DNA of 30,784 bases from Branchiostoma floridae. Taxonomy: Eukaryota; Chordata; Leptocardii; Amphioxiformes; Branchiostomatidae. The stretch covers positions 18,038,912 through 18,069,695 of the forward strand of contig NC_049985.1 in the NCBI RefSeq assembly GCF_000003815.2, given 5' to 3'. Below, one piece after another: positions 28,298 through 30,784 of this stretch. Within the stretch, counting starts at the first letter, position 1; each line of letters opens with the position of its first letter. Below the pieces are notes generated by a model. The model worked only from the letters and a program-made list of their open reading frames with translations, was not told the DNA's origin and did not search any database. The position numbers were made by a program, and so were the translations under genes.

Positions 28298-30784
28298 TTA
28301 GTTTATTGATTGGTGTTTGCAATAAGTAACGGCATTTCTACATATTCGAATGTTGTGCTGTATTTGTACAACGTTGGGATGTTCCGGGCCATAGATAGCT
28401 TTCATCATCTTTACTGACTGTTCAAAGTAGCTTAGAGCTTTGTTGTGATTGCCGAGTTTATAACAACATGCTCCAATGTTGTGTAGTGATTTTGCAATAT
28501 CGGGATGTGCTTCGCCATAGATAGCTTTCATCATCTTCAGTGACTGTTCGAAATACCGGGCAGCTTTCCTTTGATCGCCAAGGTCATCCCAACACGACCC
28601 GATGTTGTTAAGTGATGCAGATATGTCGGGATGTGCTGTTGTTTCGCCATAGATGGCTTTCCTCATTTTTAATGACTGTTCGTAATACCGGACAGCTTTC
28701 CTCTGATCGCCAAAGCCATCCCAACACAGCCCAATGTTGTTAAGTGATGACGCAATATCGGGATGTGCTGTTGTTTCGCCGTAGATAGCTTTCGTTATCT
28801 TCAGTGACTGTTCGTGATACCTGACAGCTTTCCTCTGATCGCCAAGGTGACACCAACATATCCCAATGTTGTTAAGTGAATCATAAATATAGGGATGTGC
28901 TGTTGTTTCGCCATAGAGAGCTTTCCTCATCTTCAGTGACTGTTCGTGGTACCTGATAGCTTTCCTCTGATCGCCAAGGTGACTCCAACATATCCCAATA
29001 TTGTTAAGTGAAGCAGCAATTTCGGGATGTGCTGTCGTTTCTCCATAGATGGTTTTCTCCATCTTCAGTGACTGTTCGAAATACTTGAGGGCTTCACTTT
29101 GGTCGCCAAGGTTACTTCTACATAATCCAATCTTCACAAGCAATGAGGCCATGTTGGGATGCTTTTTGTTTTCCCCATATACCTTGTTTCCAACTGTGAG
29201 TGCCCGTCTGTAGTTGCCCATCGCTTTCTCAAACTCACCGCGCTTTTGAAAGACATCTCCTAATTCGAAAAGTATTTCAAACTGTTTTTTCTCGTCACTG
29301 CCAACCTCTTCCAGAGCCGCTTCACACTGACGTAAGGCTGCATCTACGTGGAATAGCTCTTGTGAAATTCGACCTCTCGTAAGAGATGAGTTGTCAAATA
29401 TTGCGTTTCGAAAGATCTTAGTCCTTTTGCTTTCCTTTGTAACTGTATCCATGATGCATGTTTTTAATGGAATAGCAGTATAGTAGTACCTGAACAGCAT
29501 TTTCGAGTCTGGTATGTAGAACACTGTCTTTACCAAAGTGTCGTCGACGGCATGCTCATCCAACTGGACTTTCATCTCAGTGAGAGGAGACAGTCTGTCC
29601 TTCTGTCCTCCGTTGGCGATGTACGTTCTTAACCGCAGCTCCGCTGAGATGCTGATCAGTACAGTCAAGTGGTGGGCATTTTCCTGACTGATCCGCTGTG
29701 TCTTCTGCAATTCTTCTATTATTCCCCACACACTGGGGATCGTTATACAGGAGCAGATACTCAACACGTCAACGGCTACGCTGGGGAAACGGTATATTTC
29801 TTTTTTCACATCCAAAAGCTGCCCCGTTAGCTCATCATTTTTTAGTTGTTGAATATTATCCCTCAGTGTTAGCATTGCTGACAACCGTGTCATTAAAGGT
29901 GACCGATCTACGTTTTTAACTCTGTCCGTATACTCATCCACCAAAGACTCGTCTCCTGTTAAGTAGGTCACCCGTCTGAGGATGTCTGACAGGTGATAGC
30001 CTTCCGCCAGGGCGATGTGCAGATGTTGATACTTCACTAAATTAGCAGGAGTCTGGATGAGACTTACAGAATCCTTGCTTCTGGTTCTGTCTCGTCCAAA
30101 AGGAGTCTTAGAAGCCCATGGCATGAAGCCGTCGAAGGCGAAGCCGCGAGCTGTGACGGAGTCAAAGAACCAGTCTTTCTCTGGGTCTTCCGAGAGGAAG
30201 TCGTTGAGTGACGGGATGGCCATGGCTGGGAGGATGGTTTCCCCAAGGTTGATGACTTTTAGATGTAAGTAGTGTGTGAGGTTTAGGAAGTACCTTCGTG
30301 TATCATCATCATCCTTCCCTTCCTCAATCAGAATGGCGAACTCCAGGTCGGAGTACGGCGTGACCAGTTCTGTGGCCTGTGAGCCCAGCCCGATGAAAGC
30401 GTACTTACACGGAGGAGGACCGAGTTTTGCAATACATTCATCTGTCAGTATTTGGATGAACTCTTGTCTGTCAGCTGTGATCGTCTTGAACAAGTTCTTG
30501 ATTGCTTCAGCTCGTTTGATCTCTACTTCTCTCACGACGGGATCGTCTTCATCATACTGATAAGGGTTGTGTTCCTGATGAATTGTGTCTAGCTGAGATT
30601 TTACACGGGCGCGCATGTTGTCCAGCTCCTTTATGTGATCTAACGCGCTGCTGTACGGACACGGTTCACAGTGTATGTTACAGGTGTTCCTAAGAAACTG
30701 CCTTTCTGTTTCTTGCAGCCCTGTTACCATGTTCTGTTTGTCTCCATCTGTCCGTGCCATGGAGGCGTTATACAGAGCTGCTGC
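28298..30784 (-). CDS. TPR-nucleotidyltransferase gene B, last exon (partial)
   Basis: The frame is open from the right edge to a taa at 28298-28300; upstream exons lie outside the window. From the edge it reads the end of the LGDV-type module (LYNASMARTDGDKQ), then the nucleotidyltransferase domain with GLGSQATE and YSDLEFAIL conserved exactly as in gene A, then the DUF294_C-like helices (LLDVKKEIYRFPSVAVDVLS), a linker, and seven TPRs. The catalytic half is close to identical to gene A (about 11640-12330 against 30060-30760 especially), whereas the TPR half differs in number and sequence. The C-terminus is also different (TYCKHQSIN instead of LRD). An aataaa overlaps the end of the coding region (28302-28307, minus) and could serve as a polyadenylation signal, which is speculative. 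Confidence 0.9.
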   Translation of the reverse strand, partial: AAALYNASMARTDGDKQNMVTGLQETERQFLRNTCNIHCEPCPYSSALDHIKELDNMRARVKSQLDTIHQEHNPYQYDEDDPVVREVEIKRAEAIKNLFKTITADRQEFIQILTDECIAKLGPPPCKYAFIGLGSQATELVTPYSDLEFAILIEEGKDDDDTRRYFLNLTHYLHLKVINLGETILPAMAIPSLNDFLSEDPEKDWFFDSVTARGFAFDGFMPWASKTPFGRDRTRSKDSVSLIQTPANLVKYQHLHIALAEGYHLSDILRRVTYLTGDESLVDEYTDRVKNVDRSPLMTRLSAMLTLRDNIQQLKNDELTGQLLDVKKEIYRFPSVAVDVLSICSCITIPSVWGIIEELQKTQRISQENAHHLTVLISISAELRLRTYIANGGQKDRLSPLTEMKVQLDEHAVDDTLVKTVFYIPDSKMLFRYYYTAIPLKTCIMDTVTKESKRTKIFRNAIFDNSSLTRGRISQELFHVDAALRQCEAALEEVGSDEKKQFEILFELGDVFQKRGEFEKAMGNYRRALTVGNKVYGENKKHPNMASLLVKIGLCRSNLGDQSEALKYFEQSLKMEKTIYGETTAHPEIAASLNNIGICWSHLGDQRKAIRYHEQSLKMRKALYGETTAHPYIYDSLNNIGICWCHLGDQRKAVRYHEQSLKITKAIYGETTAHPDIASSLNNIGLCWDGFGDQRKAVRYYEQSLKMRKAIYGETTAHPDISASLNNIGSCWDDLGDQRKAARYFEQSLKMMKAIYGEAHPDIAKSLHNIGACCYKLGNHNKALSYFEQSVKMMKAIYGPEHPNVVQIQHNIRICRNAVTYCKHQSIN
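28379..29158 (-). repeat. Six TPR units in gene B
   Basis: Six consecutive coding units (four of 44 and two of 42 residues) have the core HPDIA-SLNNIG-CW--LGD, QRKA-RY-EQSLKM and IYGETTA, followed by a C-cap (PNVVQIQHNI). One further, more divergent TPR precedes them (FELGDVFQKRGEFEKAMGNY). Gene A has ten units of the same class, so the arrays changed length after the gene duplication. Confidence 0.94.

Overview
The window looks like a stretch of invertebrate deuterostome nuclear genome. Its features are multi-exon genes with GT/AG introns, metazoan non-LTR retrotransposon 3' ends, tRNA-derived SINEs, MITE-like elements and many minisatellites. The gene families and the SINE type fit a lancelet (Branchiostoma), but that is an inference; no database was searched.

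The backbone is a tandem segmental duplication with a period of about 18-19 kb, seen here roughly one and a half times. Each unit carries (i) on the minus strand, a large gene for a protein with degenerate N-terminal TPR-like modules, a GlnD/DUF294-type nucleotidyltransferase domain, a DUF294_C-like helical domain and a C-terminal array of 44-residue kinesin-light-chain-like TPRs, and (ii) on the plus strand, the last three exons of a phytanoyl-CoA dioxygenase (PhyH) family gene, lying just upstream of the TPR gene's first exon. Three TPR-nucleotidyltransferase paralogues are visible. Gene C runs off the left edge (exons 1-2, 2122 to 65). Gene A is complete (five exons, 20455 to 9361; all phases agree; 1359 residues). 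Gene B runs off the right edge (last exon only, 28298 to the end). Genes A and B differ in repeat number (10 versus 6 full 44-residue TPRs).

Region by region: 65-2122 gene C; about 2300-2765 LINE tail; 3637-5916 PhyH copy 1; 5615-7386 SINE and 3' flank; 7387-9250 a 1.9-kb insertion; 9361-13396 gene A exons 5-2; 13397-19756 the greatly expanded gene A intron 1, filled with a piggyBac-like remnant, a 364-bp tandem repeat, a 1.3-kb inverted-repeat element, a 25/100-bp satellite and dispersed repeats; 19757-20455 gene A exon 1; 21072-22240 a LINE with target-site duplication; 22384-23905 PhyH copy 2; 24511-26570 two minisatellites (72 bp and 44 bp); 26565-26972 an orphan cadherin-like exon; 27170-27350 SINE; 28298-30784 gene B.

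The most unusual feature is around the middle PhyH exon. On its left, the splice acceptor plus the first part of the exon is tandemly repeated (about 7 units in copy 1, 3 in copy 2). On its right, the exon end plus the splice donor is repeated as a 32-bp minisatellite (7 donors in copy 1, 16 in copy 2). Only the innermost acceptor and donor give the full domain in frame, so the exon sits between arrays of decoy splice sites. The arrangement is present in both paralogues with different copy numbers.
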